DNA of 45,364 nucleotides. Origin: a virus. This document shows positions 9,742-16,915 of this stretch, in pieces. The notes under the pieces were generated by a model, which was given only the letters and a program-made list of their open reading frames with translations, searched no databases and had not been told where the DNA came from. Where the stretch lies: the IMG/VR virus record IMGVR_UViG_3300047471_000357, positions 1 to 45,364 of that record; one strand, 5' to 3'. How positions within the stretch are numbered: position 1 is the stretch's first letter; the number at the start of each line of letters is the position of its first letter. The position numbers and the translations under genes are program-made.

Positions 9742-9780
9742 AGAAGAATGGGGCGGCGTGGCGTAAATAGCGCCGCCCCA
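9742..9780 (-). terminator. Rho-independent terminator after the major capsid gene
   Basis: On the minus strand, TGGGGCGGCG (9780-9771) can pair perfectly with CGCCGCCCCA (9759-9750) across an 11-base loop, and is followed by TTCTTCTG. The hairpin begins eight bases after the capsid stop codon. It probably lowers read-through into the lower-copy tail genes or protects the 3' end of the capsid mRNA. Confidence 0.75.
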
Positions 9781-9788
9781 CTTGGGGA

Positions 9789-11153
9789 CTAGAAGCCTGT
9801 CGGCAGCGCCAGCGTATCGATATACGCTCCGCCGCGCGGTTTGTTGTTGGCCAGCTGCATGCCGCAGACGAAATAGAATGCCTGCGTCGGTGCCACGCCG
9901 CCATCGGAACCGTACAGCGGGAACACCGTCACACCGTCCACGTCGAACAGGGCGGGCGACTTGGTTTCGATGCGGAACCAGTATTTGAGCGAGAGGAAGT
10001 CCACGCGCGCTTGCCGGGCCTTGATGTTGGTAATCAGTTCATGGCCCGCAAACGTCTTGACGCGGTTCTTCTTGAGATAGTCCATGCGGGCATCGCCGCC
10101 CTTCGCGCCTTCCTGCTGCACGAATGCCGTGGCGACTCCGCTGGTGGTGAACAGGCCGAGCGATTCCCAGGCTGTCACTTGGTCCACGTTGGTCTGGATG
10201 ATGAACTCATCCATTTCCTCGGCTTCGGCGCCGTTCGCGCGCTGCACCAAAGATTCCAGCAAGAGAATCTGCTGCGGGATAAGCGCATTGCTTGATCCGT
10301 TCACATACTCGGCATTCAGCACGCCGGGATACGTGGTGCGCGGGATGCCGAACCAGCTGCCCGTGGTGGAACTGATGTTGATGGCTGGCACGCCATTGAG
10401 CGAAGCCGCCACGCTGGCGGTCGTGTAGCGGTCAGGCGTATAGGTCGCCGTGGCCGCACCGGATGCGCCAGAAACCAGCAGCAAGTCACCGGCAGTCGTG
10501 CCGCTCGGGTAAAACGCGCCCGAGACTTCCACCAGGTAGATGATGTTATTGGCGAGGTCCGCGGTGAGAATCAGGATCGTGCCGCGATTGCTTCCGCCAA
10601 TGCTCGAAAGCACCTGATAGGTGCTGCCCGCGCGGAAGTTGTTGGCATTCGATACCGCCAAGAAGTTCTGCCCGACCGAGGCTGGCGGAGTCGCCGTGAC
10701 ATACCCGAGATCGCCCGCACCCGAGGACGAAGCGCACAGCCCGTCCAGGTTGGTGCGGAACTCCCGCAGGTTGGTCTTGAATTCTTCTTTGAACACATTG
10801 ACGAGCGCCTTTTCCTCGCCATCGGTGGCCCATTCTGCCTCTTTGGTCACCTGGCAGGACTGCACGAAATAGACAGGCGTTGCCACGCCCTCGTCATAGA
10901 TCGAGCCGCCGCCGGTGCCCATGCTGTCGCCCGTGCCATCCGGCACAAACTGCCCGAACGTCGCGCCAGGCTGCACCAGCAGGGGAATACGGCAGAGACG
11001 CGCCGAGACTTTCAAATCGTTGCGGACCGCGATGCGCGTCAGGAAAATATCGTCCTGGTTGAACTGCGCATACACGTTGTCCTTGAGCTTTTCCATCTCC
11101 ACGCCAATGGCCGCAGCCGAATTGAGTGGATTACCGCTGAGTGCATCAGCCAC
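9789..11153 (-). CDS. Major capsid protein
   Basis: A 454-residue protein of the size and composition of HK97-fold major capsid proteins of podo-like phages. It has no Lys-rich or signal region. It is flanked upstream by the portal gene (with one tiny cysteine-rich gene between) and downstream by a strong terminator, the usual setting of the most abundant virion protein. The middle part (about residues 170-270) is Gly/Ala/Ser/Thr-rich beta structure that could be an insertion domain. Translation probably starts at GTG 11153 after AGGCGG. No scaffold gene lies next to it; the scaffold-like gene is on the plus strand at 32648. Identity rests on position, length and composition. Confidence 0.8.
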   Translation of the reverse strand: MADALSGNPLNSAAAIGVEMEKLKDNVYAQFNQDDIFLTRIAVRNDLKVSARLCRIPLLVQPGATFGQFVPDGTGDSMGTGGGSIYDEGVATPVYFVQSCQVTKEAEWATDGEEKALVNVFKEEFKTNLREFRTNLDGLCASSSGAGDLGYVTATPPASVGQNFLAVSNANNFRAGSTYQVLSSIGGSNRGTILILTADLANNIIYLVEVSGAFYPSGTTAGDLLLVSGASGAATATYTPDRYTTASVAASLNGVPAINISSTTGSWFGIPRTTYPGVLNAEYVNGSSNALIPQQILLLESLVQRANGAEAEEMDEFIIQTNVDQVTAWESLGLFTTSGVATAFVQQEGAKGGDARMDYLKKNRVKTFAGHELITNIKARQARVDFLSLKYWFRIETKSPALFDVDGVTVFPLYGSDGGVAPTQAFYFVCGMQLANNKPRGGAYIDTLALPTGF

Positions 11154-11233
11154 AAATCACCGCCTAGTTGGATTTGTCGCGGCTGACCATATCGGTTTCG
11201 GCTTATGCAGCCTCGGGTCCCGTGCCCGTCGGG

Positions 11234-11419
11234 TCATTCGCTACTGAGAAGATAGAACGGCTCTAGCACTTCGGGGAGGTAGTCCTCGGGATCTACAACG
11301 CCAATATTGCAGTGGCAATCGAGAGCGGCGCAGCCGTGCTCATCGTGGAAACCAATCGCATGGTCACACTCCGAGCATCGGCTGAAAACGTCCTCGATGA
11401 TGGCGGAGATATGTTCCAT
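11234..11419 (-). CDS. Small cysteine-rich protein (61 aa)
   Basis: A 61-residue acidic protein with cysteines and histidines in a tight cluster, CSECDHAIGFHDEHGC then DCHC. This is compatible with a small metal-binding knuckle. It lies between portal and capsid genes. Its last codons (EPFYLLSSE) contain a copy of the CCGTTCTATC core, so the coding sequence and the putative signal overlap. No function is recognised. Confidence 0.6.
   Translation of the reverse strand: MEHISAIIEDVFSRCSECDHAIGFHDEHGCAALDCHCNIGVVDPEDYLPEVLEPFYLLSSE
11251..11260 (-). promoter_or_regulatory. CCGTTCTATC element, copy 2 (upstream of capsid gene)
   Basis: The ten-base core is exact but the flank is GAG rather than TAA, because it is read as codons of the 61-residue gene. 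It lies about 97 bases upstream of the capsid start, a distance compatible with a promoter giving a capsid leader transcript, unlike the other copies, which sit 1-10 bases from start codons. Confidence 0.45.
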
Positions 11420-11471
11420 GTCCCTGTGTATAACCAGATATGCACAGGGGCACTATACACGAAATTCTGTA

Positions 11472-13928
11472 TTACTGCACGGGACCGCTGGGTGGGGCTG
11501 GCTGGCCCTCGCCAGCAATTTCCGCAGCCATGTCGGCATGCAGGTCAAGCCCGGCCTGCGCACCGACCTGCAGCTTGCCGCTTGGGCCGAGGTCCTTGAA
11601 GTTGATTGATTCCGCGGGCGTCTTGTTGTGCTCGCCGGTTCTCTTGGCAGCTGCCTTGGCCGCTTCGACCTGCACGGCTTGCGCCATCTGGCCTTGCTGC
11701 TCTTTGTTCATGGCGGCCTTGTGCATCAGCAGGTGCAAGCGGACATTCATGAAGCCGTCTTGGTTCTCGACCTTGGCCTGCAAGCCTGCGGGGCTGTTCA
11801 CCCAGTCCTGGCCCGCCTTCCATTCGATTGCGTGATTGTCAAAGTCGTCGTCAATGCCGATCGAGGGGCGCAGCATGGCTTGCGGCGGAGGTTGCGGCGG
11901 TGCAGGTTTGCCCGTGAGTTGCGCAGCTGCCGTCACGGTCATGTACAGCAGTTGCGCTTGCTGATTAGGGATGGGCGCTTGCTCTAGTAGCTGCTTGATC
12001 TCACCGAGTTGCTTTTCCGTTTCATCCGCACCAGGAATCACCAGGCCCGGTATGGCGATGACATCCTTCAGGATAACTGCATTCTTCGGCTCGTTGAGGA
12101 TGGCAGCTGCCGCCGCGTTGCCCGCAGTTGCGGCCGCCACGAGCACGTTATAGGCGTCCTGCCGGTCCTCGTGCGTGCGCGGGTAACTTTCATCGCCGTC
12201 TGGGACGCAGTAGAAGTTGCCTTCATGCAGGTCCTCTAGATCCACGATAGTTTCCATGGCACCAGGGGAACTGATCTTGACCTTGCCGTCCTCCGCTTCT
12301 GATGCGCGGAAGTAGGCGCCAATGCGGATCAGCTGCTCCATGGATTCCGAGTAGCTGCGGCGGAATGACTTCCAGGCCACGCCCTGCTGACCTCTTGAGG
12401 CATCGCGCAGCGCCAGAATCCCGCCCTTGGTTTCGTTGTTCGGGTCGGCATCGCCCAAGCCTGCGGGATAGATGCCCGTCAGGAATTGCGGGATCGGTCC
12501 CTGCAGCTGGGCATAGAAGTTCACCGCCGCCGGTTTCATATCCGGCATCGGCTCGACGAATACCTTCTGTCCCAGGTTCTCGCCTATTTCCAGTTCGCGC
12601 TTGGTTGGCCAGTGTGCGCCCGGCCCTGCCTTCTGTTTGCTTATGGCGGCGAAGTCAAACAGGCCCTTGTCCCCGTACATCGCGGGGATGGCCTTCATGA
12701 ATGTTTCCATCTGCAGGTCGGTCATGTCGTTGAAAGCGTCCTGCACCGACATGACGAGATAGCCTGCGGGTGGCGTGCTCTGCCCGTCGCCCTGAATTGG
12801 ATGGCAGACCGTCCAATGGTCATCCATCGACTCGTTGCGCGACTCGGCGTAGGTGTCGCCCACGAATGCGACGAACATGCCGTCCGGGTAGTTATCTTCG
12901 AAGAACTTGCGGTCCTCTAGCGCATCAATAGAGGCAAAGAACGATGGACGGATCCAGGTGCGCTGCCAGGTGGGCAGCTGCGCCACCGTATCGCCAGTCT
13001 GGGTCAGCAGGCGAATGCCCTGCGTTGCGGCAATACGGGTCGTGCGGTCGAAGTTGTATTCTCCGGGTCCCGGTTGTCCCCCGCTGATGGTCGCGCTGAT
13101 CCACGGATACATCGCCTTCGCCGCGGTCAGGTCAATCTCAAAGCTGAGTTGCAGGAACGGGAAGTCAGCACGCTCGCGCATGTTGATGGGCGCCTTGCAT
13201 TCCAGCACGCCATAGGCAGTCACGACTTCGCCGCCCTTGGGCTGCCGCGGCTTCTTTTCCGGAGGCTTTCCGCCCTCGCCTAAGCCTTCTTCTTCCTCGA
13301 CTACGTGGGCTTGATCGTCATAGCCGAAGCGTGCGCCATCGCAGACCCAGCGCGAATAGAAGCAGACTCGCCCATCTGTCCAGAACAGGCGTGCAGCCTG
13401 CTCGGCAAAGATGTCGATGTGGTTCTGATATTCGATCTTCTTTTTCAGAGCTTCAGCGGCAGACGCAATCCGCATCGAATCGGGGCCGTTGGGATCGGCG
13501 GCAATGAACTTGACCGATGGCGGCACGCCCACTTGCGTGATGTAGCCGCGGCCAAAGGCCTGGTAGATGTTGAATCCGTAGGTGAGGGCAATGTCGCCGG
13601 TGTCGCTCTGATCCCCGGATGAGGATGGCATGTCCCACACGGCGTTGCGTTCATCAAAATACACATCGAACATCGAGCGCCAGTAGAAACGGCCTTCACC
13701 TGCACGCTTCACCTCGTCGATGCGCGCAAACATGTCGATCTGCGCGACCTTCTGGACCATGCCGCGGGCCACGTCCTGATAATGCTTGGGCAGGCGCTCA
13801 TTGCGGAAGCCGTAGGGATGAGAACCTTCCGCGGAAGTCAGTTCGCCGGGCGCAAACGCTTCAGGGACTTCCGGCAGAGCGATGCTGTCCTGGTCGGTTG
13901 ATGTGTCGGGCTTCAGTTGCTCGGTCAT
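11472..13928 (-). CDS. Portal protein (P22-like)
   Basis: An 818-residue protein, the length of P22-type or related podovirus portals. The sequence has the expected long helical regions and an acidic low-complexity insertion (VVEEEEGLGEGG). The C-terminal approximately 150 residues are Gln/Ala-rich helix (NKEQQGQMAQAVQVEAAKAA), matching the barrel or coiled tail of such portals. Residues in the middle (WKSFRRSYSESMEQLIRIGA) look like the long stem helices. The portal forms the dodecameric ring through which DNA is packaged and ejected. The gene lies below the terminase and above the capsid gene and overlaps the LamG gene by one base (TGATG style). Confidence 0.85.
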   Translation of the reverse strand: MTEQLKPDTSTDQDSIALPEVPEAFAPGELTSAEGSHPYGFRNERLPKHYQDVARGMVQKVAQIDMFARIDEVKRAGEGRFYWRSMFDVYFDERNAVWDMPSSSGDQSDTGDIALTYGFNIYQAFGRGYITQVGVPPSVKFIAADPNGPDSMRIASAAEALKKKIEYQNHIDIFAEQAARLFWTDGRVCFYSRWVCDGARFGYDDQAHVVEEEEGLGEGGKPPEKKPRQPKGGEVVTAYGVLECKAPINMRERADFPFLQLSFEIDLTAAKAMYPWISATISGGQPGPGEYNFDRTTRIAATQGIRLLTQTGDTVAQLPTWQRTWIRPSFFASIDALEDRKFFEDNYPDGMFVAFVGDTYAESRNESMDDHWTVCHPIQGDGQSTPPAGYLVMSVQDAFNDMTDLQMETFMKAIPAMYGDKGLFDFAAISKQKAGPGAHWPTKRELEIGENLGQKVFVEPMPDMKPAAVNFYAQLQGPIPQFLTGIYPAGLGDADPNNETKGGILALRDASRGQQGVAWKSFRRSYSESMEQLIRIGAYFRASEAEDGKVKISSPGAMETIVDLEDLHEGNFYCVPDGDESYPRTHEDRQDAYNVLVAAATAGNAAAAAILNEPKNAVILKDVIAIPGLVIPGADETEKQLGEIKQLLEQAPIPNQQAQLLYMTVTAAAQLTGKPAPPQPPPQAMLRPSIGIDDDFDNHAIEWKAGQDWVNSPAGLQAKVENQDGFMNVRLHLLMHKAAMNKEQQGQMAQAVQVEAAKAAAKRTGEHNKTPAESINFKDLGPSGKLQVGAQAGLDLHADMAAEIAGEGQPAPPSGPVQ

Positions 13929-14941
13929 CAGAGTTCACCCAGAAGTTCGCCCAGGCGGGTAAACGTCACATTGCCCGTGGGAGTCCGGCCGAGGCGCGTG
14001 AAGTGCACATTCGGCGCGGGAGTCGTGCAGGTATAACCGGGGCTGCTGCCAGCCACCACGGCAGGAGGCGGAATGGAGAGCGTCAGCGTGTTGCTGCCCA
14101 CTGCGTCAGCGAGCGGCGCGGCCGAGCACATGTGCCAATAAGCCAAGGGGCTGCCCGTCGCGCCTGTGGTGCTGGCTGCGAGCGCTGCGATCTGCCCGCT
14201 GCTCAATGCTGTCGCATACACCACTGCTTCGGCTAGTTTCGCTCCGTCGAACACAAACGAGCTGCCGTCACCACCCAGAAACCACGGACCGGTCGAGGTG
14301 TCGGCATTGACCGAAGCCGTGCGCTGACCTTGATAAGTCGTCTCGACGCCGTTGATATACAGATGCACCAGGCCATCTCCTGCGGAATCCCAGGTCATGG
14401 CCACTAGCGTCCAGGTGTTGAGCGGGATTGTTTCGACGCTCTGCGAGATGGCATTGATCTGGTTCACGATGGTGCTGGGCAGCAGCGTCAGGCCGGTGCC
14501 GCTGCCGGTTATCTTGGTCGTGGGATAGGTCTGCCCCGCGGCATAGCCTTGCCCTGGGCCAGTGATGCCAACCGTGAGCACCAAGCCGCCTGACGAAGTG
14601 TTGACCGTATAGTGCGCTTGATTGTCAGCGATGTCCGGATCTCCGCCCGTGCCGATTCCGGTATCTCCGTTGGCATAGCCTGATCCCGGCGCGGCTACGG
14701 CCGTGACGCCCATGCCGCCAAAGTCCTTATCTCCCGCCGTGCCGTAGAGCGTGCCATCGTGCAGAACTTCCAGGTTGGTCAGGTAGGCGCCGACTGGATC
14801 TTTGACCATCACCGTGCCGCCGCTCGCGCCGTAGGCGGTGATGTACACCCGGGCCGCAAAGGTCATGGCCCCCATCGACGGCGAATCGACGCTCTGCGCG
14901 TATTGGTTGGCGGTGTAGTTGGCTCCGGCAAAAACCAGCAT
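13928..14941 (-). CDS. LamG/concanavalin-like domain virion protein
   Basis: A 337-residue protein. About residues 20-250 have a LamG or concanavalin A-like jelly-roll pattern, with the typical stretch TWTLVAMTWDSAGDGLVHLY followed by ING and later KLAEAVVYATALSSGQIAAL. Such domains bind carbohydrate or protein. The C-terminus has a small duplication: VHFTRLGRTPTGN followed by VTFTRLGELLGEL. The start at ATG 14941 has AAAGGGA upstream. It sits unexpectedly between portal and terminase genes; a head decoration or fibre protein is inferred. Confidence 0.7.
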   Translation of the reverse strand: MLVFAGANYTANQYAQSVDSPSMGAMTFAARVYITAYGASGGTVMVKDPVGAYLTNLEVLHDGTLYGTAGDKDFGGMGVTAVAAPGSGYANGDTGIGTGGDPDIADNQAHYTVNTSSGGLVLTVGITGPGQGYAAGQTYPTTKITGSGTGLTLLPSTIVNQINAISQSVETIPLNTWTLVAMTWDSAGDGLVHLYINGVETTYQGQRTASVNADTSTGPWFLGGDGSSFVFDGAKLAEAVVYATALSSGQIAALAASTTGATGSPLAYWHMCSAAPLADAVGSNTLTLSIPPPAVVAGSSPGYTCTTPAPNVHFTRLGRTPTGNVTFTRLGELLGEL

Positions 14942-14950
14942 TCGATCCCT

Positions 14951-15358
14951 TTAGGAAACGGCGATTCTGGCAATGACTGTGCCTGGCCCGGAAGTCGAGG
15001 CCAGCTTGATGCGCAGAAACTTGAATGCGCCGATGCCCTCGACCACGCGCAGATCACCCAGCGAGGTCGTGCTGTCGATCGTGGCATATTCCGCATCCGC
15101 ATCCACCAGCGCGCCCTGCAGTTCTGCCGTCGCGCCCGATGGCGCAGAAGGATAAGAGACTTCCCAGGTTACAATGCCCGGCCCTTTGGCCGATTGCGGC
15201 ACGGCATGCAGCGCGAACTGCGCGCCCGCACCGTCCGCAAGCGCCTCTCCCACCACCGGCGCCATCTGCCCCTGTCGCGGGTCTTGCGTGCCGAAACTCA
15301 GACCGACCTGGCCAGGGTAGAGCGCCTGAATCGGAATAATCACCTGATATGCGGGCAT
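14951..15358 (-). CDS. Hypothetical virion-cluster protein (135 aa)
   Basis: A 135-residue protein, mostly beta-strand by composition, with no cysteine and no signal peptide (starts MPAYQVIIPIQALYPGQVGL). It is placed between a 48-residue basic helix protein and the LamG protein. A structural role such as decoration is plausible, but no family is recognised. Confidence 0.65.
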   Translation of the reverse strand: MPAYQVIIPIQALYPGQVGLSFGTQDPRQGQMAPVVGEALADGAGAQFALHAVPQSAKGPGIVTWEVSYPSAPSGATAELQGALVDADAEYATIDSTTSLGDLRVVEGIGAFKFLRIKLASTSGPGTVIARIAVS

Positions 15359-15505
15359 CTATTTCTCCTTGTCCTTCGGCGCGCGCTCGGGCAGCTTCTT
15401 GCCCTTGGTCGCCTGCTCCCATTCCTTCAGATTGACACCAGCCTTCTCAAGCTCCGCCTTGTGCGCTTCCATGTAGCCTTCTTGCGCGAGCGATTTGAAT
15501 GGCAC
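15359..15505 (-). CDS. Small charged helical protein (48 aa)
   Basis: A 48-codon reading frame from GTG 15505 to TAG 15361-15359, with GGGAG seven bases before the start. The sequence is helical and rich in Lys and Glu (AHKAELEKAGVNLKEWEQ, then a Lys-rich tail ending APKDKEK). It begins three bases after the stop of the His-rich gene and ends one base before the next start. The tight packing supports reality. Function unknown. Confidence 0.65.
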   Translation of the reverse strand: MPFKSLAQEGYMEAHKAELEKAGVNLKEWEQATKGKKLPERAPKDKEK

Positions 15506-15507
15506 GG

Positions 15508-15921
15508 CTATTCTCCCGCTGGCCCGCCAACACCCATCGCCTCAAGCGAGCTTCCGCCCTCATCTCCATCAGGCTCGCCGTGCTGTTCAGATCCGCCAGC
15601 ACCCACTGCATGACCAAGGTGCGCGTGGACGTGCTCAACGGTAGGATGTCCTTTGGATTCGTGTACGTGTTCGCCGTGAGTGGTCGTAACGGCATGAGTG
15701 GTTCCATCGTGCTTTACTTCGGCTTTCTGGGCGGGACCGTGCTCGTCATGCACCTGCTGAATCTGCTCGTGGCCGCCTTCTTGCCCTTGATGGTCGTGCA
15801 TCGACTTGCCGCCCGATTGCGGCTGCTCGCCTTCACCCTTGGGCTGCTGCTGCGCGTGCCGGTGCCGCGCCAAGCCCTTGGTCACGCTGGAAGTCTTGTA
15901 ATCGTTACCATCAACCAACAT
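15508..15921 (-). CDS. Histidine-rich protein (137 aa)
   Basis: A 137-residue hydrophilic protein with 18 histidines, many as HxH or HxxH (for example HGEHVHESKGHPTVEHVHAH), plus abundant Gln, Glu and Gly. It has no hydrophobic core and is probably largely disordered, with potential to bind zinc, nickel or copper. It overlaps the HNH gene upstream by eleven bases and lies among head genes. The plus-strand frame over the same bases is the antisense shadow. It could be a virion metal-binding protein or assembly factor; no family is recognised. Confidence 0.65.
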   Translation of the reverse strand: MLVDGNDYKTSSVTKGLARHRHAQQQPKGEGEQPQSGGKSMHDHQGQEGGHEQIQQVHDEHGPAQKAEVKHDGTTHAVTTTHGEHVHESKGHPTVEHVHAHLGHAVGAGGSEQHGEPDGDEGGSSLEAMGVGGPAGE

Positions 15922-16303
15922 GCTTCACCTTCCTTTGTTTTCTAGCCCAATCTCGCGCACGAACTCGGGCACAGATACGACAGAAACGAGACCCATCGCG
16001 TTCAGTTCCAAATTCGGAATGACCAACGCGACACTTTTCCTTTTTAACGTGAGGCTGCCGCATATGCTCGCTGCGAGTCAGGATCTCCAAATGGGCCGGG
16101 TTTACGCAGCGACGATTGCGGCATTTATGGTGTATGTCCATGCCAGCGGGAATCGGGCCTACCAGAAGTTCATAGACGCGCCGATGCGCATAGAGCCTTT
16201 TGCCTTTGCGCCCCTGCGATATTTGCCCATATCCCGCAGACGTAAAGTTGCTCAGCCAATTCCAGCACCCGTCGGTCTTGTCGATCTTGTTCCAGATGTT
16301 CAT
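15911..16303 (-). CDS. Free-standing HNH endonuclease
   Basis: A 130-residue HNH protein of the phage homing-endonuclease type. Visible features are the N-terminal DGCWNWLSNFTSAGYGQIS, then YAHRRVYELL, then the nuclease core IHHKCRNRRCVNPAHLEIL (about residues 57-75) with the two catalytic or metal-binding His positions. The C-terminal half is basic and carries two more CxxC-like cysteine pairs (KCRVGH and CRICAR). Such enzymes nick or cut DNA and can spread by homing. It interrupts the terminase-to-portal cluster, and a conserved TAACCGTTCTATC element lies ten bases before the ATG. Confidence 0.85.
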   Translation of the reverse strand: MNIWNKIDKTDGCWNWLSNFTSAGYGQISQGRKGKRLYAHRRVYELLVGPIPAGMDIHHKCRNRRCVNPAHLEILTRSEHMRQPHVKKEKCRVGHSEFGTERDGSRFCRICARVRARDWARKQRKVKHVG

Positions 16304-16313
16304 TGCTCGTATG

Positions 16314-16326
16314 GATAGAACGGTTA
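16314..16326 (-). promoter_or_regulatory. Conserved TAACCGTTCTATC element, copy 3
   Basis: The element begins with the stop codon of the gene at 16324-16626 and ends ten bases before the HNH start codon. No standard ribosome binding site is seen between the element and the start (only ACGAGCA). Confidence 0.6.
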
Positions 16327-16626
16327 TTCGATAACTTCCTCAGGAATCGTGCGGGCAGCGCCCTTGATGACCTTCTCGGTGAACGTGCTGCTGGCGGAGG
16401 CGGCTTGCCGTTGCGCCTTGCGCCGTGATGGCGACACGTAGCCGGGCATGGCAGCCAGCGCCTCGGGCTTGACCTCTGGTTTGGCTACTTCCTTTTCGCC
16501 CAGGAAGGCGTCGATCTTGTCCTCGATCTGCTTGAGCAGGGCATCAAACCGCCGCTCCATCGCCTGCATCTCGCCGCGCACCCGCGCAATCTCCTGCATT
16601 GGATCCGGTCGTGGTTTCAGGAACAT
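16324..16626 (-). CDS. Coiled-coil protein (100 aa) of the terminase region
   Basis: The frame is open further upstream, but the start is taken at ATG 16626: it follows GGAGG by five bases, and the upstream bases are occupied in another frame by the HTH gene, which ends at 16638. The 100-residue product has an N-terminal heptad-like helix (MQEIARVRGEMQAMERRFDA, then LLKQIEDKIDAFLG), probably a coiled coil, and a basic C-terminal half (SPSRRKAQRQAA). Its start region (CGGAGGCACTGATGTTC) is repeated at the start of the HTH gene, and before insertion it was probably fused in order directly to the terminase gene. Function unknown. Confidence 0.65.
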   Translation of the reverse strand: MFLKPRPDPMQEIARVRGEMQAMERRFDALLKQIEDKIDAFLGEKEVAKPEVKPEALAAMPGYVSPSRRKAQRQAASASSTFTEKVIKGAARTIPEEVIE

Positions 16627-16637
16627 CAGTGCCTCCG
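16621..16637. repeat. 17-bp direct repeat, copy 1 (3' side of inserted HTH gene)
   Basis: GAACATCAGTGCCTCCG on the plus strand (CGGAGGCACTGATGTTC on the minus). It is identical to 16899-16915, 278 bp away. Each copy supplies a Shine-Dalgarno site and start codon to the following gene. Confidence 0.85.
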
Positions 16638-16904
16638 TTATCGCCAGAACTTGACTTTGAACAACTGCTCCAAAGAACTGTCGCAACTGCGCAAATGGCA
16701 GTACACCCGATGGGGGGACCTCTTGATTTCGTTGGCTATCTGCGCACATGAAAGCCCCGACAAGAATAACCTCAGAATCTGCAACTTCTGCGGGGTCATC
16801 TTTGGAGAATATTCGGCCATTGATAAAAGCCATTCGCTCTCAGTGGGCGTGAGAATCGGATGGCGTGGCCATGATGCTGAAGTGCGACTAGTCCTATAGA
16901 ACAT
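16638..16904 (-). CDS. LuxR-type HTH regulator (88 aa), probable recent insertion
   Basis: An 88-residue protein whose ATG (16904-16902) overlaps the terminase stop as TGATG. The second half has a LuxR/GerE-like helix-turn-helix: LQILRLFLSGLSCAQIANEI then KRSPHRVYCHLRS (about residues 41-73), with the usual 'L-G-S-x-x-Q-I-A ... V-x-x-H-L' spacing. It has no receiver or ligand domain, so it could bind DNA alone. The gene lies exactly between two copies of a 17-bp repeat, which suggests it was added by recombination. Assignment as HTH is good; role in phage transcription is inferred. Confidence 0.7.
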   Translation of the reverse strand: MFYRTSRTSASWPRHPILTPTESEWLLSMAEYSPKMTPQKLQILRLFLSGLSCAQIANEIKRSPHRVYCHLRSCDSSLEQLFKVKFWR

Positions 16905-16915
16905 CAGTGCCTCCG
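16899..16915. repeat. 17-bp direct repeat, copy 2 (5' side of inserted HTH gene)
   Basis: Identical to 16621-16637. It spans the end of the terminase gene and the start of the HTH gene, including the GGAGG and overlapping TGATG. Confidence 0.85.

Noticed and set aside
15499-15945. Plus-strand frame of hydrophobic composition opposite the His-rich gene
   Set aside because: His codons on the minus strand read as hydrophobic or neutral residues in the complementary frame. The minus-strand gene fits the neighbours and has start/stop packing.
16627-16833. Longer start (16833) for the coiled-coil gene
   Set aside because: The extra residues are in a region that encodes a recognisable HTH in another frame, and ATG 16626 has a perfectly placed GGAGG.
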